From positions 88,501 through 152,500 of the forward strand of contig CANAIC010000159.1 in NCBI GenBank assembly GCA_947359465.1: a stretch of DNA of 64,000 nucleotides. The letters run 5' to 3'. Made by a program: the position numbers and the translations under genes. This document shows, piece by piece, positions 56,326-64,000 of this stretch. This DNA is from Metellina segmentata (Eukaryota; Arthropoda; Arachnida; Araneae; Tetragnathidae). A model generated the notes under the pieces. The model was not told the origin of the DNA, made no database searches, and saw only the letters and a list, made by a program, of their open reading frames with translations. Position 1 is the first letter of the stretch. Each line of letters starts with the position of its first letter.

Positions 56326-56440
56326 ATTTATTTATTGAAACCATATAATACAGACATTCAAATAATATTTTGACATTGAGTTACATGACATATTGGTTGA
56401 CAAAGAGGTTGGTTGTTTTTGGTGAAGTAAAACTTGAAAA

Positions 56441-56510
56441 ACAAAACCCTCCTCTCACGAACCCACTCGACTCCTCCGAGTCGAGTCGGTTCGTGAGAGG
56501 TTTTTTTTTT
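56441..56510. other. Long hairpin with T-run (2)
   Basis: Arms at 56451-56473 and 56478-56500 (23 bases, one mismatch) enclose the loop CTCC and are followed by a T run. The sequence is related to hairpin 1 (TCTCACxAAC, then CTCGA, then TCCTCCGA). Between and around the two there is no supported gene from 56156 to 56584. Confidence 0.85.
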
Positions 56511-56584
56511 TCCTCAAATTGCACTTATGACAATTGGAACGAAAACCACAATTTTTTTTTTAGTATTTACCAACTCTTCATCCT

Positions 56585-57226
56585 CTATTCCCAGAGGACC
56601 ACTTCCAAGTGCTTAAGCAAAATCATCGCTGCTTCTACGTCCCGTTTCTCAAATCCCATATAAGTCATGGGATAGTAGGCTATAAAGTTGGAAACGATTT
56701 CTCTCAACCATTGGTGCTTTTCTCTTTCGACCTGCTCGAAAAACGTGACATACGTTTTCTCGTCGGTATACTTTTGCAAATCAAATTCCCGGCCTCGTCG
56801 CACCATTTGCAAGTACCCGTTCTTGCTAAAAAAGTCACTATATGCGATCGAGTCTCCATAGTCCAAAATGTGCACTTCGTCGATTCCAATCTGTCGAAGG
56901 CGCATCTCATAGTACTGAGCCATCCGACGGATATCTTCCGTCGAGAAACCATCCTCTTGGAATTGAATGAGAGAGACCAGAGGACTGCGAGCTGCAACAA
57001 TCATCATTTTTTCGTTATTCTCGTGGTTCATCCGAATCATCGCGTCGATTTTTCCCACGTAATTTTCTATTCTCAAGAGGAGTTTGGTCATGGTAGTCTC
57101 CTCTATAGAAACGTCATCAAACATCGAGAGGTAATCCTCCACCACCCACGAACAGCCGAGACTCTTGGCGAAGTCGGTTTTGCCAATCCCCACGTACGAA
57201 GCTTGAATTTCAATCAATTGACGCAT
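56585..57226 (-). CDS. Deoxynucleoside-kinase-like P-loop protein, copy 2
   Basis: 213 aa, clearly paralogous to 50467-51108 (shared QASYVGIGK, AQYYE, LDYGDSIAYS, KHxWL). AARSPLVSLIQF keeps the Arg-Ser-Pro of the kinase ERS motif better than copy 1. The two genes are 5.5 kb apart on the same strand, separated by the Nudix, AVDG and repeat regions. Probably nucleotide salvage, or a derived regulatory P-loop protein. Confidence 0.72.
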   Translation of the reverse strand: MRQLIEIQASYVGIGKTDFAKSLGCSWVVEDYLSMFDDVSIEETTMTKLLLRIENYVGKIDAMIRMNHENNEKMMIVAARSPLVSLIQFQEDGFSTEDIRRMAQYYEMRLRQIGIDEVHILDYGDSIAYSDFFSKNGYLQMVRRGREFDLQKYTDEKTYVTFFEQVEREKHQWLREIVSNFIAYYPMTYMGFEKRDVEAAMILLKHLEVVLWE

Positions 57227-57339
57227 GGTGAAGGTTTAACGTAACGTCTCTGAAGAAGAGCAGACAGCTTTCACAAGAAAACGTTTGTGATTGTGAGGCA
57301 ATAGATAGCATTACCAGTCCTTATAAATACCTTCTACCC

Positions 57340-57422
57340 CATCCGGTCGACCTTCGGCAACAGGATGTTATACATCCGGTCGACCTTCGGCGACAGGATG
57401 TATAACATCCTGTCGCCGGATG
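57340..57422. repeat. G/C-rich direct repeat plus perfect hairpin
   Basis: A 29-base unit beginning CATCCGGTCGACC occurs at 57340-57368 and 57373-57401 with one difference. Its second half (CGGCGACAGGATGT, 57388-57401) is followed after three bases by its exact reverse complement (57405-57418). It lies between the kinase-like gene and the truncated helicase. Possible operator, recombination site or origin element. Confidence 0.8.
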
Positions 57423-57475
57423 AATATTTCTTTCTTGCAACAATTGCAAACCAAGGTCGGTATTTTTTTCTTCTT

Positions 57476-57901
57476 CTACAAAGCGATTGCGAGGATTTTT
57501 TTCATGGTACGAACCCTGCTTACTGCCGTGTACATGAGATTCACGTCTTCGCTCTCGTCAAAGTCGATGATAATGGCTTCGTCATTGATTGTGTCACCTT
57601 GAAACTTGTGTATGGTGGATGCAAATCCCAACGTGATTGGAAATTTTCCACTCCCGTTGCGTCCCACCCGCACGATGCGATTCGTTTCAGGTTTGACGCA
57701 TTCTAACTTGTCTCTTTCTGCGGAATACGCTCGAAACACTAGAGCCGTCCCGTTCGTCACCTCCGAGCAATTGTTTTGGGTCACGAAAATCTTACAACCC
57801 GATTTCACGTCCGTAAACTTCTGACGACACAGTTGATTTTTGTTAAAATCCATCTCAAACAACCGTTGAATAGGCCCTCCGCACATTTTTTTTTTTGCCA
57901 T
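57476..57901 (-). pseudogene. C-terminal piece of a PIF1/RecD-type helicase
   Basis: 141 codons from an ATG at 57901. The frame stays open upstream for about 20 more codons that read as coding (SYFETPPWTG) but have no start. The C-terminal superfamily 1 motifs are present: FASTIHKFQGDTI (motif V region) and LMYTAVSRVR (motif VI). The ATPase half with Walker A and B is missing. The open frame stops near 57970, where repeat copy C begins, so insertion or recombination there probably cut the gene. An A11 run (minus strand) follows the ATG. It may still be expressed as a fragment. Confidence 0.75.
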
Positions 57902-57977
57902 AGTAGTCGTTATACCGGTCCACGGTGGTGTTTCGAAATACGAGCGCTCGAGTACATTGCTTCAAGTGGTCCCCCCA

Positions 57978-58662
57978 TAGCGAGTTAATAGATAAGATAG
58001 CGCAACTCTCCTTCTACCTTGCTTGCAACGCCTTTGTTTAAAAAGGATGCGGCTCAACCGTCGAAACTCTCGTCGAAATTTTCTGGACACCCCGAAATGG
58101 AATAAGGCTTAATCAAACTGAAATCACTCAATGATTACAAAGCCAACAATCATTCGAAACGACTTCTCATATAGTATTGGAGCGACGTACCAATGAGGGT
58201 CGGTACGAACAAATGAAAATCAACCATTATTTTTCTCCTCCTCATGAACCACCAAACCAATAATATATATAAAGGTATTTACCGACTACTTTAAAGTCAC
58301 TTTAAGAAAGATGGAGCACGCTGTATAAATAGCGGGGAATCTCTATGCCAACTCGTTTCCCACTACCAAATTAGATGCCGAGATTGCATCGGTGAAACTC
58401 CACTTTGTGTAATCCACCAAAGGGAATATGTTGTGGAAAAATGTTCCCCTGAACGATAATTGTATCCAATTGTTAAAACTTTGTGGATACCAAAAGAGTG
58501 ACCGTTTCTCGGTCTGGATAAGTATACCCATCCCAGAGTTGACATGATAAAAGTAGCGAGTGAAATTTATTTGAACGTGATGAATACATTGAAGAAGGTT
58601 TCTAATGTCAGTAAAATAATCCGGCATTCAAGACATGATCGAAAGGAGTCGTATCCTGAATT

Positions 58663-58670
<8 letters not shown>
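57978..58670. repeat. Dispersed repeat, copy C
   Basis: Full-length relative of copies A and B. It contains the block missing from B, including CACCCCGAAATGGAATAAGG and a TATAAATAGCG, and matches A over its whole length with scattered changes. The small-gene frame of copy A (9728-9961) is broken here. It leads into the palindrome at 58700 exactly as copy A leads into that at 10352. Confidence 0.85.
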
Positions 58671-58723
<53 letters not shown>

Positions 58724-58815
58724 TACTATTAAGAACTACATAGAAAAAATAGAGAGAGTATAAGATATTATAAGAATAAGAACTACATAGAAAAAAGTTT
58801 GAGGGGGGAGTATAT

Positions 58816-58870
<55 letters not shown>

Positions 58871-58963
58871 TATATACTCCCCCCTCAAACTTTTTTCTAT
58901 GTAGTTCTTATAATATTATATACTCTCTCTATTTGTTCTATGTAGTCCTCAATATTACTCTCT

Positions 58964-59037
<74 letters not shown>
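58668..59037. repeat. AT/GA microsatellites and palindromic element, second long form
   Basis: An (AT)n run and a (GA)n run lead to arms reading AAGAACTACATAGAAAAA, AGAGAGAGTATAA, AAGTTTGAGGGGGGAG and TATATAC. These flank about 50 bases of (AT)n and are mirrored on the far side to about 58966. A further (AT)n run of about 70 bases follows. The arms are the same as at 10352-10770. Confidence 0.85.
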
Positions 59038-59039
<2 letters not shown>

Positions 59040-59092
59040 TTGTTTATACAGTTATTATTACATAGTGTTTATACTCGCCCTCTCTATTTTTT

Positions 59093-59290
59093 TTAGCGAT
59101 CTATAAAACAATTCTTCTCCAGGTGAGGTATGCCTTTTGCACTGGACACAATTTGCATTTCCCAATGATCGATGCGAACGCTTTTGAAAAAACTCGTCTT
59201 ATTCTCGGTGCTATTTTATTACAGGCATAGTGTCCTACAAATACCAATTTTATAAGCCTTTGAAGCGTTTACGACACGAATGCCGCGAGT
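59093..59290 (-). pseudogene. Decayed copy of the 10819-11091 gene
   Basis: Landmarks shared with the intact gene are AGCGATCTATAAAACA, TTCTTCTCCAGGTGAGGT, TTTTGCACTGGACACAATTTGC and CCTACAAATACCAATTTTAT. Several deletions, including the CKQCK-coding part, and the lack of an open frame mark it as a relic of the duplicated accessory segment. Confidence 0.75.
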
Positions 59291-59515
59291 TGAGCTCTTT
59301 CTTCGCAAAAGGATGACGGCAGACATTGTTGTAGCGTAGAAATAAATTTTACTCTTGTTTTATATGTATTATGAAAAAAATGTGTGTGTGTACCCTGAAT
59401 TCTTTCGTTGCAGGAGGTATCGCTGTCACATCATTTAATTTTTTTTTCACGAGTAGCGTAGCGTCCTCGTCCAGATCCAATCACATTCTTGTAGCGTAGT
59501 AATAATTTGATTCTC
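59285..59515. repeat. Degenerate copy of the 200-bp tandem repeat
   Basis: One to two damaged units of the 11093-11775 array, with GATGACGGCAGACATTGTTGTAGCG, CTCTTGTTTTATATG and TTCTTTCGTTGCAGGAGG. It completes the second copy of the accessory segment, which therefore spans about 57978-59515. Confidence 0.7.
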
Positions 59516-59558
59516 CATGCGTTATAAAAGTTTTCTTGTGGGAATCATGCAATGAGTT

Positions 59559-60266
59559 TTAATCGTTCATTTCATGCAAACCTCTACAAGTTCTGCTCGC
59601 GATAAAACTTTCTAAATCATTAATATCAAAATCTTGAGATATAGGGACAGTTTCGATATTAAAAATCCATTTTAACACATACGCAGCAATCATGAAACCG
59701 TCCCATTTGTCGTTATCATGTTTTTGAACGACATTCAGCAACTCTTTGTTGTCTTTGAAGAGATTCGTGCATACCCATTCCACTGCATGTTGATGCCATT
59801 GAAGGTCTAAAATGTAATGCTCAACGCATTTAAAAGAATACAATCCATTAACAAATGTACTATAGGTGATTTTATTTGCCAAGAAACATTTGACCCACAA
59901 TACAAATGATTCTCTTTCATATTCAAAGTCTTTACTGGACCATCTATTCGTTAAAGTCACTTCTTTGGTCGAAAACGTACCTTTGTAGAGATCCTTTACT
60001 AAAGACCATTTTCCCCATTTCGAACATATGGCGGCAGCTTCTTCCAATTGAAGTTTTTGATTAAACTTCCACTGACTGCCCAATGCTGAACCTAAAAGGT
60101 CGCAAAGCATTTCATTTAAACTCAGTTCGTCCATAAGCTCCGGGGATGAAAAGTGTTCTGGATGATGTGAATTTTTCTCGTAATGACTCTGAAGAGCAAT
60201 TTCCCAAGTATTACTCCCTTTAAGGTTGAACAATCGTTGAATTGTATAAGGATAAGGTGGAACCAT
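59559..60266 (-). CDS. DUF5662-like HHPE protein, 235 aa
   Basis: ATG at 60266 with AATAAAG upstream on its strand. SHYEKNSHHPEHF (His 28, 34, 35, Glu 37) followed by MDELSLNEMLCDLLGS (Asp 56) is the HHPE-type signature I associate with DUF5662, an HD-like helical domain found in phages and large DNA viruses. Usual members are shorter; here a 150-residue helical C-terminal part is added. Probably a metal-dependent phosphohydrolase-like protein of unknown substrate. Confidence 0.65.
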   Translation of the reverse strand: MVPPYPYTIQRLFNLKGSNTWEIALQSHYEKNSHHPEHFSSPELMDELSLNEMLCDLLGSALGSQWKFNQKLQLEEAAAICSKWGKWSLVKDLYKGTFSTKEVTLTNRWSSKDFEYERESFVLWVKCFLANKITYSTFVNGLYSFKCVEHYILDLQWHQHAVEWVCTNLFKDNKELLNVVQKHDNDKWDGFMIAAYVLKWIFNIETVPISQDFDINDLESFIASRTCRGLHEMND

Positions 60267-60352
60267 TTTTTACCCTCTTTATTAAAGTGATTAAAACTCT
60301 TGGCGATAAGAATTTTAGTAACTGAAAAATCCAACTTGGGCTGTTACTTGCC

Positions 60353-60587
60353 ATGACGGACGTCCATCAGAAAACACTTTCAATGCGATCCTGACCTCAA
60401 CTTCCAAGTAAGCACACCTACGAAGACGCGAGAAGGACCCCGATACGGATGGTGTGACGCGACTCTGTTTGACAGTGGCAAGAAGTCGGAAAACGATCAT
60501 CAGATTCGAAACCTTTATGTGGAGCGGTTGAAAAGCATCGGCACGTCCATTGCCTTTAGCGACTATTGGCCGGATACAAAAAAATAG
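60353..60587 (+). pseudogene. Possible frameshifted small gene
   Basis: In the 431-base gap between two genes, an ATG at 60353 opens a short frame. An overlapping frame without ATG then runs to a TAG at 60585-60587 and reads as normal protein (PRYGWCDATLFDSG, then YVERLKSIGTS). One indel would account for it. Not recognised; could also be a non-coding coincidence. Confidence 0.35.
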
Positions 60588-60697
60588 TGGCTTTCGAATT
60601 GGACTCAACGAATTTAAATCTGACTTTAAAAGAAAAAAAAGGATTTGATAACCGTTCAAGAACCCGTGCGGGTAATTAACCTGAAAAAAAAAATATA

Positions 60698-61561
60698 ATG
60701 TCCGAGATTGTTGAGAAGAACTTTGAATCCATGCGTCATGAACGTAACAGGTTGAATTCTTTTTCTGACAAGTGGCCAGTAAGCTTCATCGAGCCGACGA
60801 AATTAGCAAAGACTGGGTTCTTTTACCTACAATACAGTGATGCGGTTCAATGCGCTTTTTGTCACCTCATCCTAAAGGATTGGATTGTTGGACAAACCCC
60901 AAAAAGGGAACATTGGAAAAGAACTTCAAGATGCCCTTTTCTTAGTTTTGATGATGTTGGAAACATTCCAATCGCTAAAGCTGGAAAATTTAAACACGTC
61001 GAAGCGATGGATTTTTTTGAAATAGACGGCTATAGACCGAAACGACCGAGAATGGGGAACCTACAAACTCGTTTTAATACCTATAAAAATTGGCCTAGGA
61101 TGAAACCTGAACCTTATAGTTTGGCGGTTTGTGGATTATATTATACGGGTCTCAGGGATGTGGTAACGTGTTTTTACTGTGAAGAATCTCTTGGAAACTG
61201 GAAGGATGTCGACGATCCAATGGAAGAACATGAGAAATTTCATAAAAACTGCAAATACTTACAAGTTTTAAAGAGATATGGATTGATTTCCAAGAACGGT
61301 TTGTACCTAAACGTACAAACTTTAGAATTTCCTGTACCGGAAACGAAAATCCTTCAAAAACGTGTACGACTACCACTTAAAGATGAGCATGCATGCAAAA
61401 TTTGTTTTGTCAGGGAACTAGGAATTATATTTGTCCCATGTCGTCATTTCATTGCCTGCGACCAATGTGCTACGCTGATGATTAGGTGCCCTATTTGTCA
61501 AAGTATCATCGAGAACAAGTTTGAGTGCTCCTCATACGACACCACGGATGCCATGATGTAA
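60698..61561 (+). CDS. iap: Inhibitor of apoptosis, second copy (two BIR domains and RING)
   Basis: 287 aa. BIR1 at about residues 11-75 (CAFC, W, REH, C), BIR2 at about 125-190 (CFYCEESLGNW, EEH, C) and RING at about 230-270 (CKIC, CRHFIACDQC, CPIC). The linker between BIR2 and RING is much shorter than in the 24788-25852 copy. BIR1 is very close to that copy, so the two derive from one ancestor. It is also the apparent source of the two IAP relics. Confidence 0.92.
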   Translation: MSEIVEKNFESMRHERNRLNSFSDKWPVSFIEPTKLAKTGFFYLQYSDAVQCAFCHLILKDWIVGQTPKREHWKRTSRCPFLSFDDVGNIPIAKAGKFKHVEAMDFFEIDGYRPKRPRMGNLQTRFNTYKNWPRMKPEPYSLAVCGLYYTGLRDVVTCFYCEESLGNWKDVDDPMEEHEKFHKNCKYLQVLKRYGLISKNGLYLNVQTLEFPVPETKILQKRVRLPLKDEHACKICFVRELGIIFVPCRHFIACDQCATLMIRCPICQSIIENKFECSSYDTTDAMM

Positions 61562-61721
61562 AATAGGGCAATGACCTCGGCACATTGGATGGTTGAAACA
61601 CAATTTAACATAAAAGTGCATTATTAAGTGAGATGTTTCATCCATGAGCTTTCAGGTGTTACTACAGGATTGGGGAGTCGAGCCAATTTCGCGTTTGTAA
61701 GTTCCGGTGTGAAAATGTCTT

Positions 61722-61797
61722 TTGATTGAAATGTTTCCAACATAGGGCATTTTTCCAATTTTCTCTCTTTGCCCAACCATCGCCATATTGTAGGTTC
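61722..61797 (-). pseudogene. Second IAP relic, BIR fragment
   Basis: On the minus strand CCTACAATATGG, then GGTTGGGCAAAG, GAGAAAATTGGAAAA and ATGCCCTATGTTGGAAACAT follow the same order as the BIR1 coding of the neighbouring iap. The bases between are lost. It has no open frame of its own. The rest of the gap 61562-61890 holds nothing else I can support. Confidence 0.5.
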
Positions 61798-61890
61798 TCG
61801 AAAACAAGTTATCTCTTTTGAGATAAAAATCCTCTTGGAAGAACCATGTGAAGTGGTATAAATAGTATATCACTTTTTTTTTTTTTTTTT

Positions 61891-63207
61891 TTACCTCCGT
61901 TTGTAAGAACTTTGCATATTGAGTTCGGTAGCAAATATTATCACTCCAACAAATATCGCTAGAAACGTCCACCAAAACGTGAACGCGTTTCCACTATTCC
62001 TGGTAATTTCAGGAGCGCTGGAAGGATTTGCTTCACTAGGTGGATTCACTATGGATGGACGTCTCAGTGAAAGTCGGTTGGTTCCACGAGGTGGGCGCGT
62101 CGATATTACATTCGTTAAGTAATCGAAACCATCCTCCGATGTCACATCCCGAATCAATTGGCCAGTAATGTTTCCTTCTCCGATGTCTGGTTGTAGATTC
62201 ATACCTATGTACGGTTTACCATTGACTCGAGGGATAATCACAAAACCGTTATTGGTCACGGGATAACCCATTGGGAAAATGTCTTCCTCCAAATCAGTAT
62301 CGGGATTCATAGCGAGGGTAAACTCGTTATCGTTCTCATCGAGCGGATATATGGCCGATTGATCTTTCAATTTAGCATACTTGAAGTTTAATAACACATC
62401 TCTATAAATAGGTTGGTTCCTTCTATAACTAACCTTCTTACGAGGATATTTTTCGTTGAAATCTTTGTCGCGAACGTATCGATCTAGTAGTTTGTTGTTG
62501 GACATGTAAATATCAGATGTATTTTGCGGATCGACTAAATAATACTCCTCACCATCATTCTTTGGAAAGATGACTAAACCGTTTCGGTCGTAAGCGTATT
62601 TGGGTACCCCGTGCTTATCATGAGCAACTAGACCTTCTCTTGGATAAAATTCGTCTCCGTTGGCTTTACGAGAGTAACATTCGTTACCATCCGTATCCAA
62701 ACCAATGAAAATATTCGGTCCATCGGTCAAATAATATTCGTCGCCCGAAGGATCCCGTATGGGATAGATTGGTTTTCCGAGTCTATTGGTAGGATAGAGA
62801 ATAATGCCGTCGTCATGGTTCCAAATATAATCCGCTTCCGACATGACTCCAAGGGTCGTTTCGGGATAGAACATGCACCCATTTTTACTTGCATAAAATC
62901 GCTTTTGATTAAAATAAGCGCATATATCTTCTGTGTTATCCTTGTTCCGAGGGTAAAATTCACTACCATCACTCTTATGAGCGTAAACGGGTTGGCCCAA
63001 ACGATCTACTATAAATATCGGTTTGTCGTCGCGAACTTGATAATATTGGTCTCCATTCGAATTTAAAGGGTAATATGGATTACCATTTCCGTCTTTTGCA
63101 TACACGATAGTTGCATCAATTGACTCTGAAATATTCTGTACGCCATTCGAACCCAGTGTGTAGACTACATTCACAACTGAATCGTAGAGATAATAATGGT
63201 CCATCAT
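61891..63207 (-). CDS. YP/DG-repeat protein with C-terminal membrane anchor, member 4
   Basis: 438 aa. The N-terminal two thirds is YP/DG repeat (for example NGNPYYPLNSNGDQYY). The DLEEDIFPMGYPVT to DYLTNV block lies at about residues 305-370, nearly identical to the 33568 member. The membrane segment (FWWTFLAIFVGVIIFA) is near residues 410-425, with a basic end. It lies 27 kb from the tandem pair, so the family is both tandem and dispersed. Confidence 0.75.
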   Translation of the reverse strand: MMDHYYLYDSVVNVVYTLGSNGVQNISESIDATIVYAKDGNGNPYYPLNSNGDQYYQVRDDKPIFIVDRLGQPVYAHKSDGSEFYPRNKDNTEDICAYFNQKRFYASKNGCMFYPETTLGVMSEADYIWNHDDGIILYPTNRLGKPIYPIRDPSGDEYYLTDGPNIFIGLDTDGNECYSRKANGDEFYPREGLVAHDKHGVPKYAYDRNGLVIFPKNDGEEYYLVDPQNTSDIYMSNNKLLDRYVRDKDFNEKYPRKKVSYRRNQPIYRDVLLNFKYAKLKDQSAIYPLDENDNEFTLAMNPDTDLEEDIFPMGYPVTNNGFVIIPRVNGKPYIGMNLQPDIGEGNITGQLIRDVTSEDGFDYLTNVISTRPPRGTNRLSLRRPSIVNPPSEANPSSAPEITRNSGNAFTFWWTFLAIFVGVIIFATELNMQSSYKRR

Positions 63208-63288
63208 CGTATCCTTGAACTACCTCGAAATTCCAAAATAGAATCCTGGAGTTTTCGAAACAAAAATAGAAAACTCAAAGAGTCACTT

Positions 63289-63681
63289 CTACTTGAATAT
63301 TCGAAATATTTTTTTGTCGTACTCGGTGAAGGAAGTTTCACAGATTGGACAAGTGGTGGCAAATTCATCCCGTAACATATCTAGAATGCACAATTTGTGA
63401 AAAGCATGTTGGCAATCTCTTAATGTATAACTATACCAAGAAGAAGAAATATTGCAATCGCAAAGTCTACACCTAGCAGATCCAGATGTTGATGAATCGT
63501 CTGAATGATCGAGGTGCAATTCACAACTAACAGATCCAGATGTTGATGAATCGTCTGACTGATCGAGGGGCAATTCACACCTAGCATATCCAGATGTTGA
63601 TGAATCATCGAGGTACAATTCAGTCAAACGATTCGAAAGTTGAATCCACAAATCATCGGATGTTTCATCGAACAAATCCAA
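63289..63681 (-). CDS. RING protein segment with SDDSSTSG repeats
   Basis: About 131 codons. Three copies of a 19-20 residue unit with DDSSTSG precede a C-terminal RING (CRLC, CQHAFHKLC, CPIC). There is no ATG near the start. The frame remains open upstream into the 3' end of the RING gene at 63695, so this may be the second half of one protein with two RING domains, separated by a shift at an A7 run (63706-63712 region). Confidence 0.6.
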   Translation of the reverse strand: MDLFDETSDDLWIQLSNRLTELYLDDSSTSGYARCELPLDQSDDSSTSGSVSCELHLDHSDDSSTSGSARCRLCDCNISSSWYSYTLRDCQHAFHKLCILDMLRDEFATTCPICETSFTEYDKKIFRIFK

Positions 63682-63694
63682 AAGCGATTCTACA

Positions 63695-63877
63695 TCAACA
63701 CATCCAAAAAAACCTTTTGTCCTGGTCGTGAAGGGATGATCGGCAATACGGACAAGTGAGATTTTTTTCTACCCACTTCGAAATACATTCTTCGTGAAAC
63801 TCGTGTTTACAATCAAACAGCTTGTAGTAATTGGAATCATCTTCGATGGTAGTTAAGCAAACGCTACACTCGCTCAT
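63695..63877 (-). CDS. Small RING-H2 protein (60 aa)
   Basis: ATG at 63877. Almost the whole protein is a RING: CSVC at residues 4-7, then CKHEFHEEC and CPYC. It is a likely E3 ligase or the N-terminal domain of a longer protein continuing in another frame into 63289-63681. The remaining 120 bases to the window end show no gene. Confidence 0.75.
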   Translation of the reverse strand: MSECSVCLTTIEDDSNYYKLFDCKHEFHEECISKWVEKNLTCPYCRSSLHDQDKRFFWMC

Positions 63878-64000
63878 GTTCTGCAAAGTTACTTTTGCAA
63901 AGTCACTTCAATACGTTTTCGAGTATACTTATTTTTCGATAAAGGTTTCAGTACGTGAATTTGGGGTTCAGCGTCCATATATCCTCGTTCAATGCATTCG

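Noticed and set aside
60315..60659. 114-codon minus-strand frame
   Set aside because: It starts at TTG and is antisense to a plus-strand frame that looks more like coding sequence.
61652..61975. 107-codon frame over the 3' end of the fourth YP/DG gene
   Set aside because: It starts at TTG, includes a poly-lysine from a T run, and is better explained as an IAP relic plus antisense sequence.

Overview
The window reads as part of a large double-stranded DNA virus genome from an arthropod, or a recently integrated copy of one. Genes are packed tightly on both strands with no introns, and many ends overlap by a few bases. There is a set of per os infectivity factors: a PIF-1-like protein running off the left edge, P74/PIF-0, PIF-2 and a VP91/PIF-8-like chitin-binding protein. 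With them are a P33-like sulfhydryl oxidase and a LEF-9-sized RNA polymerase beta-prime-like subunit. That combination points to the Naldaviricetes (baculovirus, nudivirus, hytrosavirus and filamentous virus assemblage). The window also carries genes more typical of nucleocytoplasmic large DNA viruses: a D5-type primase-helicase, a short XRN-type 5'-3' exonuclease, a g5R-like Nudix protein, a DUF5679-like zinc ribbon and a DUF5662-like protein. I cannot place it in a family from sequence alone. No DNA polymerase or major capsid gene is visible, so the genome must extend well beyond this window.

Layout. 0-9.5 kb: PIF-1, two tandem paralogues, the XRN-like exonuclease, a RING-like protein and several small two-helix membrane proteins. 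9.5-11.8 kb: an accessory region with a dispersed repeat, a large AT-cored palindrome and about 200-bp tandem repeats. 11.8-24.5 kb: a frameshifted FGNLGR-family gene, two zinc-finger/RS-repeat proteins, P74, P33, a RING-H2 protein, a zinc ribbon and a Tc1/mariner-like transposase. 24.8-31.8 kb: a two-BIR IAP, more members of two paralogue families, and VP91. 32-35 kb: tandem YP/DG-repeat proteins with a collapsed third copy between them. 35.7-47 kb: a 1,395-residue coiled-coil protein, the LEF-9-like subunit and the D5 primase-helicase. 47-57 kb: PIF-2, two deoxynucleoside-kinase-like paralogues, Nudix, and a decayed IAP. 57-64 kb: a truncated PIF1-type helicase abutting a second copy of the accessory segment, DUF5662, a second IAP, another YP/DG-repeat protein and a RING pair.

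How the genes fit together. The PIF proteins and P33 serve virion assembly and gut entry. D5 and the dNK-like proteins serve DNA synthesis. The LEF-9-like subunit serves viral transcription. XRN and Nudix probably serve mRNA turnover. The IAPs and RING proteins probably counter apoptosis and redirect ubiquitylation. An AATAAAG-type box sits a few bases upstream of many starts and may be a promoter element.

Lineage-specific expansion is strong. There are at least six paralogue families, and several tandem or dispersed copies are visibly decaying (two IAP relics, a collapsed YP/DG gene, partial tandem copies). All functions are inferred from motifs read by eye; no database search was run.
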